DNA of 64,000 bases. It comes from Litoditis marina (lineage: Eukaryota; Nematoda; Chromadorea; Rhabditida; Rhabditidae). Shown piece after piece: positions 46,901 to 58,302 of the stretch. The translations under genes and the position numbers were made by a program. The stretch lies in NCBI GenBank assembly GCA_964036275.1, contig OZ038436.1, forward strand, positions 20,115,904 to 20,179,903, in the 5' to 3' direction. Numbering within the stretch: the first letter of the stretch is position 1; each line of letters begins with the position of its first letter. A model generated the notes under the pieces. It worked only from the letters and a program-made list of their open reading frames with translations, made no database searches and had not been told where the DNA came from.

Positions 46901-48470
46901 CTCGGCCCTGGAGTTTCTTTTGCACATTGAAGACTCAAAATCTGTCGCGCAGCATCGGTTATCGGATTCACTCCAAGAGCCGCGCCCCCTTCATAGCGCT
47001 CTATACGTACCCTGCTTCTCTCTGAGGATTTGTTGACATAATGACAACTAGAACAAAAAACCCTGAAACATTGACCAAAAAGAGTGAACAGTTCGGTATC
47101 ATAAGTGAGATGCTAACCGCTGAGCCAGCAGCGTGTATACTTTTCATCCTCTCAGATAGTGAGGGAATCTTCGCTGTTCAGAGCGACTTCTACCCTTGGC
47201 TTCTCGACCAAGGACAAGGTTTCTTTCAACTCTCCGTGAAAAAGGAGCACCATTATTATTTGGAGCTACTGATGGTGCACCCGACGTACATCATTTCGGA
47301 CATCAAGAAACTGTTAGGGGCCGGAGACGGAGTTGAAGCGAATGAAATGATCATCATGTGTAACGGTCAGTTCGTGTCGTTTTCCATGCGGCTTGAGGTT
47401 TTCTCCTCAGGTGGCGTGGCAATCCCTCAAAAATCTCATGAGATACCTCATGAGCTAATAGCGCTCATGAAATTGTATCGATTGCTATGCTACAACATTG
47501 AGAGTTCACGACTAGCCCCTGAGGTATCTCATGAGAAATTGATATAAACTTCTCATAAGGTTGGACGATTTGCTATGCCGCTATGCCAGAGTACGTTGGC
47601 GAGGCTGTCCCCGAACCTTCATCCCACCCTATGGATCTTGCTTTGCGCACTCACATGACCCTGTATCGCGGTGGTGGGTGTTCGACTACAAAAATATTCT
47701 CTGTTCCACCAATCCATTTCATTTTACAGTAACTCATCAAATATTTAGGAGGCTCCTGATAAATAGTTCACTATTTTGTTTTCAAACTTCTGGAGCTGTA
47801 GAAGTGAAGGTGCAAAAGACACTACCCAAATTTCGAGAAAGTCCAAAAACGCCAACATACCAAACTTTGAACTAGAAGTTTGAGGAGATTGCTGTAGAGG
47901 GTTATAAATAGGTGGAACAAACTATACCGTAAGCTTGAGAGAACGTAGGTCGCAAATACCTCAAGGTACTTGTGTACGATGTGAGACGCCCAGTTTAAAG
48001 TTATTCATCTGAAACATTCTGTACTCGTCGCAGAATAATTGCATCTTGTAACATGTGCCCACTGCTTTGATGTATTACAATGATAGCAATCAAAAGTGAA
48101 AACTGATCAACGAGTCCTACGTCTAAACTTCCCTACAGTGTATAATGCGCTCACGACAATTTTCGTAAAAACTTTTCTTGGTACAAAGTATTTTTGTGTC
48201 CGCAATTTTCGATACGGCAATCATACATATAGTTTTCCGTATAGTAGTTCATGTCAGAAACCGACTAGAGTCCCACATTTTGCAGTTTATAGTAACAAGA
48301 GTGAGGAATTTTCAAACCGGTTTTGTAGAGGTGACTGGAAAACAAACCATGTGCTCAGCTAGTTGCTCATTTTTCCAGGTTCGGAGCTGGAGGACAGTGC
48401 TACGCTTTCGTATTATGGCATCGACAAGAAGTCGTCGCTCCGCTTAACTACTCGGTCCACTACTGCGTGA
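43960..48470 (+). CDS. RING and B-box-like zinc-binding protein with a C-terminal ubiquitin-like domain, nine exons
   Basis: Exons are 43960-43990, 44409-44543, 45047-45108, 45670-45804, 46022-46102, 46250-46357, 46706-46843, 47182-47365 and 48379-48470. Every junction keeps frame, giving 321 residues. Residues 1-55 form a C3HC4 RING (CLSC, CGHILCVEC, CSVC), the signature of an E3 ubiquitin ligase. A short coiled coil follows (AQKKVAEMQKLIEQREFEEK). Next comes a second zinc module (VCHTC, VCKTCC, ICSSC, then HHKSH) that resembles a B-box. Then helical linkers and a ubiquitin-like fold at about residues 240-315: MVHPTYIISDIKKLL, then GVEANEMIIMCNG, then SELEDSATLSYYGIDKKSSL. It does not end in Gly-Gly, so it is an integral domain, not a conjugatable modifier. 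A spliced-leader-type TTTTACAG precedes the start by about 27 bases. AATAAA lies shortly after the stop. Confidence 0.75.
44030..44400. repeat. Degenerate tandem repeat in intron 1 of the RING gene
   Basis: Four imperfect units each carry AACTTTTCGAATCCACT (or a variant), GGTACAAAGCGCTAGTTTT and a TAGTTTTCAGA-type segment. Spacing is roughly 90-140 bases. The last unit abuts the exon 2 acceptor and may supply it. Confidence 0.7.
47410..47587. repeat. CTCATGAG inverted-repeat element, family D, in the last intron of the RING-UBL gene
   Basis: Left end GTGGCGTGGCAAT leads to AATCTCATGAGATACCTCATGAG. The right end has TCTCATGAGAAATTG and a TTTGCTATGCCGC tail. A homologous element sits at 59281-59474 in the matching intron of the second ubiquitin-like copy. 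Confidence 0.55.
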
Positions 48471-48572
48471 TAACGAACGAGAACAATAAATATGTAAATA
48501 CTTTGCATTTTTTTTATCATTTTTCGCAAAGTTCCGGAAAGTTCTGGTTGTTTTCCGAGCACAGATAGAAAA

Positions 48573-48677
48573 ATTTTCTCATCAAATAGAAACTAAATTA
48601 TTAACAGTTTTTCTCATCAAATAGAAACTAAATTATTAACAGTTTTTCTCATCAAATAGAAACTAAATTATTAACAG
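48573..48677 (+). repeat. Three perfect tandem copies of a 35-bp unit
   Basis: The unit is TTTTTCTCATCAAATAGAAA plus CTAAATTATTAACAG. Copies are 48573-48607, 48608-48642 and 48643-48677, nearly identical, so recent. They are followed by GTTCGAATCC, a B box-like remnant at about 48701-48712. Confidence 0.85.
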
Positions 48678-48859
48678 AGCTCGCGTCTTTAGCGTGTTCG
48701 TTCGAATCCGACCTGAATAGTTTATTTTTGAACCGGAACACTTATTATTTTCAACGATTGAGTGCATTTTTTATTTTTGTAATGCACTTTGGAATAAGTT
48801 TTTGGTGACATGTTCGCGGTTGCCAGTTCTGAGTGGTGAACTAAATGCGACTGTTTAGT

Positions 48860-49030
48860 GTTTCAGTAATGCTGCAACACAAAACAATTTTGGTTTTCGA
48901 TATGACTATACAACCAGCTGGAGTTGTAAATTTTGTTTAGAATGTAACCGGATCTTTGTTTTCGTGGCGACAACGCCATAAATCACTCATTCTAACCGAG
49001 AAGCAACGAGATCAAACTACAAACACAGTG
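48860..49030 (+). repeat. Family A dispersed element, copy 2
   Basis: This is the partner of 42830-42975 with the same GAGAAGCAACGAGATCAAAC end. It abuts the G/C-homopolymer array that starts at 49049. Confidence 0.65.
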
Positions 49031-49048
49031 AGATTAGGGGAAAATTGT

Positions 49049-49400
49049 ACAATTGCCCCCCCCCCTCACCTTAAGTCCCCCCCCCCCGTAGTACTATCAC
49101 CCCCCTCCCAATACGATTTCCTATAGAGAGGGGGGTGATTGTAAATGGGGGGTGATTGTAAATGGGGGGTAATTGTACAATGTCGACGTTTAACAATCAC
49201 CCCCCACAATACAAAATGGGGGGTAATAGTACAACCCCGGACCTGTTTAACAATCGCCCCCCACTCAATCCAAACCTGCAGTAAAGAAGGACGTTGTACA
49301 ATCACCCCCACTAGGGGTGGGGGGTGATTGTACTACGGGTCGGATTCCAACCTATTTCGGCTCAAGGGGGGGGGGGGGGGGGGGGGACGATTGTACAATA
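49049..49400. repeat. G/C-run minisatellite with TTGTACAAT spacers in both orientations
   Basis: Blocks of five to nine G or C alternate with short ATTGTA/TACAAT spacers, for example GGGGGGTGATTGTA on one strand and TACAATCACCCCC on the other. It ends in a 21-base G run (49366-49386). The mixed orientation allows hairpins, and the G blocks could fold into quadruplexes. No coding sense is apparent. Confidence 0.8.
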
Positions 49401-50888
49401 AACCCAAGAAGTTCACTAAATTTAAATGAGGATGAAAATCTGATCTCACATTCTCGAAAAGTCTTGTCCGAAGTTTGGGGTTGTGCTGCGTGCACATTGT
49501 GCAAGTTCGCTCGTTCAAGTTCCATAGTTGTACGGTGCTATATATTCCGATCGAAACTTTATTGGTTTGAAAATCGCTCGCAGTTACCGTAATACTTCGA
49601 AGAATGCTAGATTAGATTTTCATCTCCATTTAAATTTATTGAACTTCTTTTCTGTTTCTCATACACTTGAGTGAAAAAAAACTAATCGGTCTCTCTTTCA
49701 CACTCGTTTATTCATACTAATTGATCTCGTTTTCTATATTTCTGAAAGAAATTCTTCACTTATCAACAAAACATCTCAATTTATAATCCCACTTTCAACA
49801 TTCCCACTTTCAACATTAATACCACTTTTAGTGAACTTAGTGACAGAAAAGTTTTGATCCTACAATCGAGTGAGAACAAATGCAGTGCCGTTAAAATTTT
49901 GTCTAGAAAGCAACCGCAATGATTCTCGAATCTCAATGTAACTGAGGTTGAAACCAAACTTGCCCTGAAAAACACTTAAAATAAAACAATTCAAGTAAAA
50001 ACTCCACACCGTTGAAACAAGCATGGAAAATAGTACTTTGGTTTGTATCATCTTCGGAAATACGAAGAACTTCTCAGCACAAATCAATTAGAAATCCATT
50101 AAATTCAATTGACAATTTTCCTCGTTTTTTCTGACGAATAATGTGACATAAAAGAGAAAAGACGCAGTTTTTTGCAGCTACTAGAAACTGGAAAGTTTTC
50201 ATGTATATAACAAGAATTAATGAGAAAACTTCAAAACTGATCAACCAACAACCAATGCACTAGGTAGAAACCATCGTCTATATCGCTGTCATTTACCCAG
50301 AACCAACGCACAAAACATACCGGAAAATAACTTCCAGAAATATAATATATCAGTCCTGAACACGACGAGTAAATTTCCGTCTTCAGGTACTGTATTGTGA
50401 AGTCTCGTCAAGTTGCTCGTCGGATTCTCTCGGAAAGAATATGTTAAAGGAATAGTTAGGTTTAAACCTGAGATTTTCATAATACATTTATCCGGACAAA
50501 TACTGGAAAAAAAGATGCGCACTGCTGTCACTTGAAGACCGATAGAAAAAAAACTCGGATAAAAAGCGTTTAAATTATAGAAATCACTTCATTAAATATG
50601 TTACATAATACCCTGTTTGAACTGCATTTAAATTACCGCCGTCGCGGTGCCACTACGTACATGGCGCGGCTACCGTACATCCAACCAGCGGTAAAAGAAA
50701 TTTGAAAATTTTTGAATTGTGCCGACGCTTCTAAATTTTATATTCATAGTTTTTATTGTGTATTTCAAATATAAGTATATTTTCTACCTTCTATTACGTT
50801 TTGTACAATCATACGTTGTTTTCGAACATGTTTATAAGTTGGAACCTTTCTTACACGTTTGCACTAGTGCGTTTTTTTGCAGCAATTT
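49401..50888. other. Intergenic and putative 5' region of the P2X7-tail-like gene
   Basis: It is AT-rich without a supported gene. At 50634-50693 TTACCGC and GCGGTAA bracket a GC-rich 60-base patch, which could be a promoter element or one end of a mobile unit. Confidence 0.4.
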
Positions 50889-52157
50889 ATGAGTGATTCT
50901 GACGAAGAACCGGTCGTGAAACGGCTTAGGAACCGTAGTGAATCGTCTTCAGAAGGCGAAGCATGTCCCATTGCAATGAACGATCCCGACGTTGAACATT
51001 TCCAAGCATTCAAAACTCGTACGGGGTTCGATAGGAATCGCTTAGTGCTCATGCAAAACCCTGCGTAAGTACTCATTGCGTTTAATAGAAGTATAATAAC
51101 AGTATTAAGTATAATGCATTCAGTTTTGTATTTAACCGTTCTTCTTAATAAGTAAGGTGTTGTGATTTATATGTAGCGTTTTATAACATTATTTTATATT
51201 AGGGTTATCGCGTAGTCAGAATCCTATTTCATTTCAGTTTCAGCACTGTGAAACCTGGATCAATAAATTAGAGCTACAAATGCAGTTTTTACAGGTATTC
51301 TATATTGCTAGGAAAGATGCTTCCCCTCGATCGAAATAGTAACTTAGCTTGGTGTATTTGCGGGGGTTGTGCCAATGATATTATCATTCGGCAGAACGTT
51401 TGCTGCCAGGAGGTGGCAGCATTGAATACCCCGCAAACTCATCAATGCGGTCCAGAGTATTCACCGATTCTACATATATCTAAGCTGGCAGAAAAAATGG
51501 AAGAGGGAGGGGGTGGTTGCATTTGTGCTCACCCTTCTTTCGCTCTCATTGTGCTCGATAAGGAGGTTTGTAGTGACTAATAATAACATTTGCCTTTTCT
51601 TCTTTCTGTCTCGTTCTCGTTTTAAACTTACATGATTACTCTTTCGTTCGGATTACCTTATTACCTAATTGCAGAAGTTACTTATGAAAACTTGTTTACA
51701 GAATCTGTCCGTGCAGATAGATGTTCGCAGCTCGCTCTCGAAGATAAAAAGGGACGTCACAGAACGTGTGATGAAGGAGGATCCAAACAGGTATGTTTCA
51801 TTCATCTCGAATTTTTTCCACACCTTTCTTTGCGTTTCTTGGTTTCTACGCGTTTTTCTAACTAGGGATTTATTAAATATTTTACAACACCTACCCAATT
51901 CCCAATCTAATCCTCAAGTTGAACAACACGTAATCCCTTAAATTGTTTTTTTATATTATCATTATAACAATGAGATGACATATTGTCCCAGGGTCTATCG
52001 GCATCACGCGTATATGAGCTGTGTGTTTTGGTTGTTCGGCAAAATGGGATGGGGAAATCGAATTGAGTTGCCTGCCTGTGTCCGTAAGAAGATTGTAGAT
52101 AAATATCCCTCTACTACTGGCTACACCGGGTTTACTTTGCCACAGTTCGAGAAATAG
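50889..52157 (+). CDS. Stand-alone P2X7 cytoplasmic-tail-like zinc domain protein, four exons
   Basis: Exons are 50889-51064, 51295-51565, 51675-51790 and 51992-52157, phases 2, 0 and 2, giving 242 residues. The start follows TTTTTTGCAG, a likely spliced-leader acceptor. The first 30 residues are acidic and Ser-rich. From residue 76 the order is AWCICGGC, then QNVCCQE, then GGCICAHPSFALIVLDKE, then YRHHAYMSCVFWLFGKMG, then IELPACVRKKI, and YPSTTGYTGF near the end. This is the Cys pattern and order of the cytoplasmic 'ballast' domain of vertebrate P2X7 (W-C-x-C-G-x-C, CC-x-E, C-I-x-x-H-P-x-F, and a final YTGF). No membrane segments or channel domain are present, so it is the soluble domain alone. 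It lies tail to tail with the DDE-like gene, 301 bases apart. Confidence 0.78.
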
Positions 52158-52458
52158 TTATTTGAACTTGTCCACTTGAGTATATTTTTGTGCTTCTGTT
52201 GCGTGCGTTAAAAAATGAAACTTTCAGTACATATGAGTTTGTGTTAAGCGTTGCCATAATCTCTGTTACTGGTTTTAACCAGACTTTATCTGCGAACACC
52301 AATTATGTTGATTAATTGTTACGTAGCTAATAATCATGATTACATACATGCACAATAGTGTAAATCTGTTACAAGTCACAATAGAAACGTCACAACAAAA
52401 TGTTATAACAAGTACATTTTCAGGTCACCACTGACAGAATCGATTGAAGTGTGTGAAA

Positions 52459-55400
52459 TCAGTCGCCGTCGCTCTCTTCTTCTTCGCTCTCGCATGCCAC
52501 TCCCATTTGACGAAGGTATGTCCTGTACTCCTCTTTGCCACTGTAGTAGCCGTTCCGAACAGCGTAGGCGAAATTCAATGCGTGATTGTCCGCCCTGAAC
52601 CTTTTGTCGTCTTGTGGGTCGAGTTCAAGGCCTGGGTTCATCTTGTTGAGCCTTGATAGAGTACGATCAATGGTGTTCATGACGTCGGTTCCCATGTCAT
52701 CGTCGGAATTGTCATCGGAATCATCTCTCTCTGACAAGTCTTCTTCAGGTTCAGGTTCATCTGCGGACGTGACGTTCTTCATATTGGCGTGTCGTCTCGC
52801 TCGTCGCTCTTCCAATCTCTGCTCTGCTTGCAGTCTCATGATGGCCTTGGTTTCTGTGTGGATCTCATCTCTCCAGGTATGCTTTACAGCTGTTTTGTGG
52901 TTCGAAGTAGATAACTTAGTCTTGTACTTCTTCTTCACTTGATAGCTCCTCTCAACTTGTCGGCGTCCATCCAACTCCGCCATGGTCAACTCATTGATGT
53001 GAAGAGTAGAGAGCATAGCGTGATAGTGGTACGTGTGCGCTGGCCTAAAAATATTTTTGTAAGTACGAAAAACAGAGTTTGTTGGTAACTTTTAAATTAT
53101 AGAACCCTTATTTGATAGTTTTCAAATTGTGAAGCAACTTGATTCCTGATTTAAATTACTCTATACTAGTTAATTATTTTTTCTGTTTCCTCTCATTTGG
53201 TGGCGTACATCAATTAGTTAGGGCTACGCTAACTGACATGTTGGTGTTCTTCGGAGCATATAAGCGATCCAAAGCGTTCTTGCTCTCACAAATTGAGGTG
53301 CCGACGGGGTTCGCTTTGGGCAGGTCTTCTTGGAACCTTTTGGTCATCACAATCGTCTTCAATCTCTCAAAGGCTTTGGAACCTCTGACCAAATCGAACT
53401 CCCTTGCTCCTTGAATCGGCGCATGGCTGCAGCGCTTGAGTGGGCCGGTGAACTCCTGTAATACACTAATTTGAATAAGTTAGACGATTAATCATATTAA
53501 ACACATACAAAATAATTTCATCATGAGAAAACTTCGAATAAGGTTTAACAGGACATTACTAGAGACATTATTTGTCGGTTTTGAAATAATATTTCACTTA
53601 CAGGCTCGGATTTCCATTTGTGTTCGCCACACACATGATGAAGAGAGGAGTTGAACATCCACCGGATGTATTCCCCGTTGCCCATGCCATGCCCCGTCTC
53701 GATTGCAGTCCAAAGGTGAGTCTTCAGACTATCCATCCACTCAAAGAGAATCTTGCACTGAGCATACTTCGACTGCTGAAAGAGCAATTTCGTAATTAAA
53801 AAATGTTGTTCAGTGCATACATTACAAAACCACCATATTTTGCAGACATCTTTCTCAGTTAGCGCGCGGTTCACTTTTTATACTAGGTTTTTCCCGCAAG
53901 TATTTATATCTAGAGAAAAAAATTAAGTTTTTCATGTCCTTACCTCTCTAACTTTATTGCCCAGCCATTTAGACATATGCCATCCGTCGAACTCTTGCTC
54001 AGCCTTCGTTCCCAGTTCCTTATTGAGCATACTAATCACTGTACCAAATGCCCTGCAGCGGTCGGTGGTAATTGTGCCAATTTCTATTCCCATTGCATGC
54101 AACTTTCTGAAAGCCCTCTCCAAACCAAGCAGTTCCATACGGCCGCTCTTGAAATCTGAAAATAGTACTACAATATAATGAGAGCGTACGATTTTCTCAT
54201 TGTTTCAAAAATAATAGTTGGTTTAATAAGAAATTTATTCCACAGACCACAAAATACTTTCATTTGAACCCAATTTCAGGCAACCAAATTCACGTAGAAA
54301 CACTTGGTCCTAGCTCACCCGTCTCGCTGTGATGTAATGTTTCGATCACTACTACCAGGTTGGTGACTTGATCTGCAACTACCACTTTGCCAGTTATTGC
54401 ACAGTAGCCAGGAGAGTCATATGCGCCATCTGCACAAATCCGCCATTTGGTTTCACCTCTCGCCTGAACAGATTTTGTCAAACAACCTAGCCCACTTCAT
54501 AGTATGACAGAAGAAACAATTGTTATATGTTGAGTATTTTGTTATTGAGCACGAGGGCGCGGGAGCAAAAAAAGTTTTAAATTAGGCTGTTTTTGGCAGT
54601 TTTCAAAAATTTAGTATTTTACGTAGGTGTTTATGAGTAAATCTCACTTTTTAGAAGGGTTGTACTAGGTTCAAAATCAGAAAACTTTGTGTTAACCTCT
54701 GGTCGAGCCTATCATTATTGCACGTTGATATGTTAACGCAAAATATCTTGCCTGGTAAGCTAATTTCACACGCTCTATAACAATTGCATTTCTCCGATCG
54801 TACACTGCTTGGATTGCTTTCAGAACGACTTGGAAATGGCAGTAGAAGGTGGTTCGTGACATTATAGCCATCCCAAGCTGGTCGCACAATCGTCGAAGAG
54901 GCTGAAGGGAAGTTATCTTTAATTTTTGATTCTTTTTCATACGACGATCATAATTTCGCTGCTGTTTTCGATTTGAGTTCCGTTCATACGATCAGATTCC
55001 CGAATAGCGCCGAATTTTCGCTCAATTTTGGCAGAAAAGGAGCTCGTTTTCACATTCGCAGACTATCCAAAAAATTCACTGTAGTGATAGCTAACGAATT
55101 AATAATATAGTGTTGGATCAGCGCAATACGTGCTGAATAACATTAGCAGACAAGTGTTTTTCGGGGTGTAATTTCTGATGAAAAAAATAAAATTTATTCA
55201 CCGTGTATCGGTTTCCGGTTGTAACAGCCGCCGACACAAAAGCAATGTTGCCAGCAAACGTTCTGTCACCAGTATCTTCATTGGTTCGCGGTTGTCCTTC
55301 CCATCGCATTTCTGGTCGGGACTGAGTCCAACAAATTGGGCACGCGATCATGAGAATTGGGGCAGATCCAACGTTGCGCAACCTCACTGGGTGCACCCCA

Positions 55401-57992
55401 TTACCAAAAGACCACCCGCATTTCGGACAGCCAGTACATAGATTCAAAAGTCTCCGACCCTCCACCAAGAAATACTTATTGAGAAGTTCAGGATCTGTGC
55501 TTTTCTGAACAATTTCAGACGGTGTGTCATCCGATGCTATCGAAAGCATGGAAGTTTCCGAGGGAGCTTCTGATGGGATGTAGTCTGGGTCGCCGTCGTG
55601 GTCCAGGTCCTGCGTTTTGTATACATTTGTTCGAATACACCAGGTGAAATTTCTTGTTGTTGGGAAAATAAAGATTGATCTATCAGTAAAGATTTATTAT
55701 TTACGAAACACGTATGACACAATGAGAATTCCTGAAGTGAACAATTCAATGGTAGTAGAAGAACATGTGAAGTAAGAAAAATTGAAAACAGTACAGCAGT
55801 AATGCATGCATAGAAAAAAATACATATTATTGTATCATTAATATCAGAAATTAACGTTAATTCTTTGACATCTACGCTTACGAATACTAGTATCCACCTT
55901 ATTGATATCAGTTGATCTGTCAGTGGCGGAGCCCTGATTTCTTCGAAGAGAACACAATTCTTCTTCCATCTTCTTCATTTCGTTTTGGTAGAATCGGCAA
56001 CATGCGCAGTTGAGAGTTCCGCACCGTCTCTGTAATAGTTTGCAATATATGCTGAGACACTGTGAGTTAGTGAAATCTAATTTGAAATGCGCAATAGATT
56101 GCTTCGGTTATGCCCTTCTCATTACATTGAGGAAAACATGAAATGTTAGAAAACCCCTACATCTATACTTTATACAGCCTCGCTCGTAATGAACGTGGTT
56201 TTAGTGTCACAGATACAACTTCTCTTCTTAAGTTTAACGAATTTGGATACTGCGCATACACATCACACGTGGTGGCGTAATGATATTACTTTACACAGAA
56301 AATAAATCATAACTCACATCCTTTCTTCGCTTCTCGCAATCGTTTTTCTCCTCGAAAAGCGGGTCAGCCGTTTTGGTTTCAGTTCCGCTGCCCATATCTT
56401 CGTCCACATGGTATACCTGAAGCGAAGTTATAATTAATAATCGCTATCAGCCTTACTTTGTTGCTTGTTTTCCTTTCGATACAATATTGTTATTTCTATA
56501 TACACGTACTAACCTGAGACATATTCTGTTTTCTTTCCCTTTTTCGTGTCGAACACACTGAATCGATTTCGCAGACATCATGATTTGTAGCCGGTATACT
56601 GTCATTCACATTCGAAACCTGCAATGTTTTTGGTTGGTTGGGAGATAATTAACAGTTTAGGCATGGAATGCACCTACCAAACTGGTTCCAGGTATTAAAC
56701 CTAACTTGAACAAAAACAAATACACCGAATACATGAATATGATATTTACAGCTAGCATGTCATACGCAAACGAAAGTACTCACCTCAGGGGCAGAGTTCA
56801 CTACAAACTTCACGGCACCTTGGAAACTGCGGCTACTTTTCTTGTCGTTGTCTTGAATGGCCTGCAATATGTGTGTTACAACATCTGGTGGTACAAATGT
56901 GACTGCCTACTGCGATTATAGGTAGTTCTTGCTTAAATTTCACAAACGTGAGATTCATGACAATGCATCTTCAATGCCCTTTATTTTTTTGAAAAACAGC
57001 ACTTGTTCCACTATTATCAAATTATTCACCATTGCATAATACAGATGATACCTACCTTTTTCTCGTCAGAAATGTACTTGAGAATGACCGAGGAGGTGAT
57101 GATTGAATCGTCATCCTGAAAAGCAGTTGAAGATACATTTCATTGATTCCCACCCAAGTCTTAATAAGTCTCACTGCACCCTCTCTCAGACCTTTGCTTG
57201 AAATATGAAGTGGTATTCATTGGAGTGACAATATTTTTTTTCTACGTAAGAGCTCGAAAGCCCTACACAAAGCCGACTATTTTGATAAAATTCCACATAT
57301 ATACGAATAGGGATGAAATCCGAAAAAAAAACAATGAAACTAACCAATTCGGATAGAACCGCTGCTGTTTTCCCAACGAATCGACCTTCTCCGATTTCAG
57401 AGCAATCCTGAAACATGAAGTTCTCAATTATATTGATAGCTCTACTTTTCACTGTCACTCATGAATGTATATTCGACAAGTTAGTTGAACGTTTACCTCC
57501 TCATTATTACATAGACCCTCGGTATGTTCGTGACAGGACAACAGGGCGGACAGCTGAAAAAAGCTCAAGTTACTCTCAATACTGCTACTCATCTATATTT
57601 TTGCGTACAAGATTAGACACATCCAAACTCATAATGTATAATAACAAATTGCACGCTTCTTGTTGCTTCGATTTAAATTACTAGTCACTACTTAACCGGA
57701 CTTGCGTCATGAGCAAATATAATGTATTATGTAATTACACATCGTGAACAAACATGAAATATACATCGATGCAGATAAAACCCACCGAATCTTTCGAATG
57801 ATTCCAGCACAATTTACACGATTTCACGTTATCATTGTCGATCAATCGACGTGCAGATGAAATATCCATCTTCTCAGCCAGTACCAGACCAGCCATTAGT
57901 AGAATCCGATACGGCTTTCTCTTCGAAAGCATCCGTGAACATATCGAATACCCAGTCTCCTGGCATACACAGCACTTGTACGTGCCAGGCAT
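52459..57992 (-). CDS. DDE-transposase-like protein with THAP/LIN-15B-like zinc finger, 14 exons
   Basis: Minus-strand exons are 57992-57786, 57407-57345, 57115-57056, 56861-56784, 56618-56514, 56416-56318, 56029-55898, 55609-55202, 54901-54752, 54463-54319, 54155-53944, 53775-53602, 53455-53238 and 53044-52459, about 878 residues. Residues 1-69 hold a C-x2-C ... C-x2-H finger (CCVC, CWNH). Residues about 205-235 have RRCGTLNCACC plus a coiled coil. A zinc ribbon follows (CPKCGW, then ACPIC). The core shows ADGAYDSPG (D about 446), TITTDRC (D about 514), FDGWHMSKW, and TSICESKNALDRLYAPK (E about 668). These are the candidate catalytic acids. PAHTYHYHAML and an acidic tail end the protein. The exon 7 edge is uncertain because a stronger donor 16 bases downstream would break frame. 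Exon 9 ends in a GC donor (CAG-GCAAGA). The frame is otherwise intact, arguing for an active or domesticated gene. Confidence 0.75.
57415..57684 (+). CDS. Possible small secreted protein nested in the DDE-like gene
   Basis: An 89-codon frame opens with MKFSIILIALLFTVTHEC, a convincing signal peptide, and continues with LPPHYYIDPRYVRDR and a few Cys. It lies in intron 1 of the minus-strand DDE-like gene, in the opposite direction. No domain, splice partner or clear poly(A) signal was found. A chance ORF is the main alternative. Confidence 0.25.
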   Translation: MKFSIILIALLFTVTHECIFDKLVERLPPHYYIDPRYVRDRTTGRTAEKSSSYSQYCYSSIFLRTRLDTSKLIMYNNKLHASCCFDLNY

Positions 57993-58302
57993 ACCCTAAA
58001 CATAAAAAATCCTGATTTTCAAGTAAAATGCAACAATTCAATGAAAAGAATGAATGAAAACAACACTAATTTTTAAATACAGCAGAATAAAAACTGAATG
58101 GGCGGGTGTTGCGCGGCGTTTGCAATTATTGCGCGCCACCCCTCCGCCCACAACGTCCTGCGCAATCGTGCAGAACGTCGCCGATTTCCGGAAAACAATA
58201 CTATGTTTGGTCATTTTTCATTATTCGTAATATAAAAACTACCAGAGAACAAAGAAAATGCCGGAATATTGCCAATAGCGATGTTTAAGCCGAATTATTC
58301 CT

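Noticed and set aside
51665..51941. Overlapping ORFs on both strands at exon 3 of the P2X7-like gene
   Set aside because: Frame and splice phase support only the model that uses 51675-51790.
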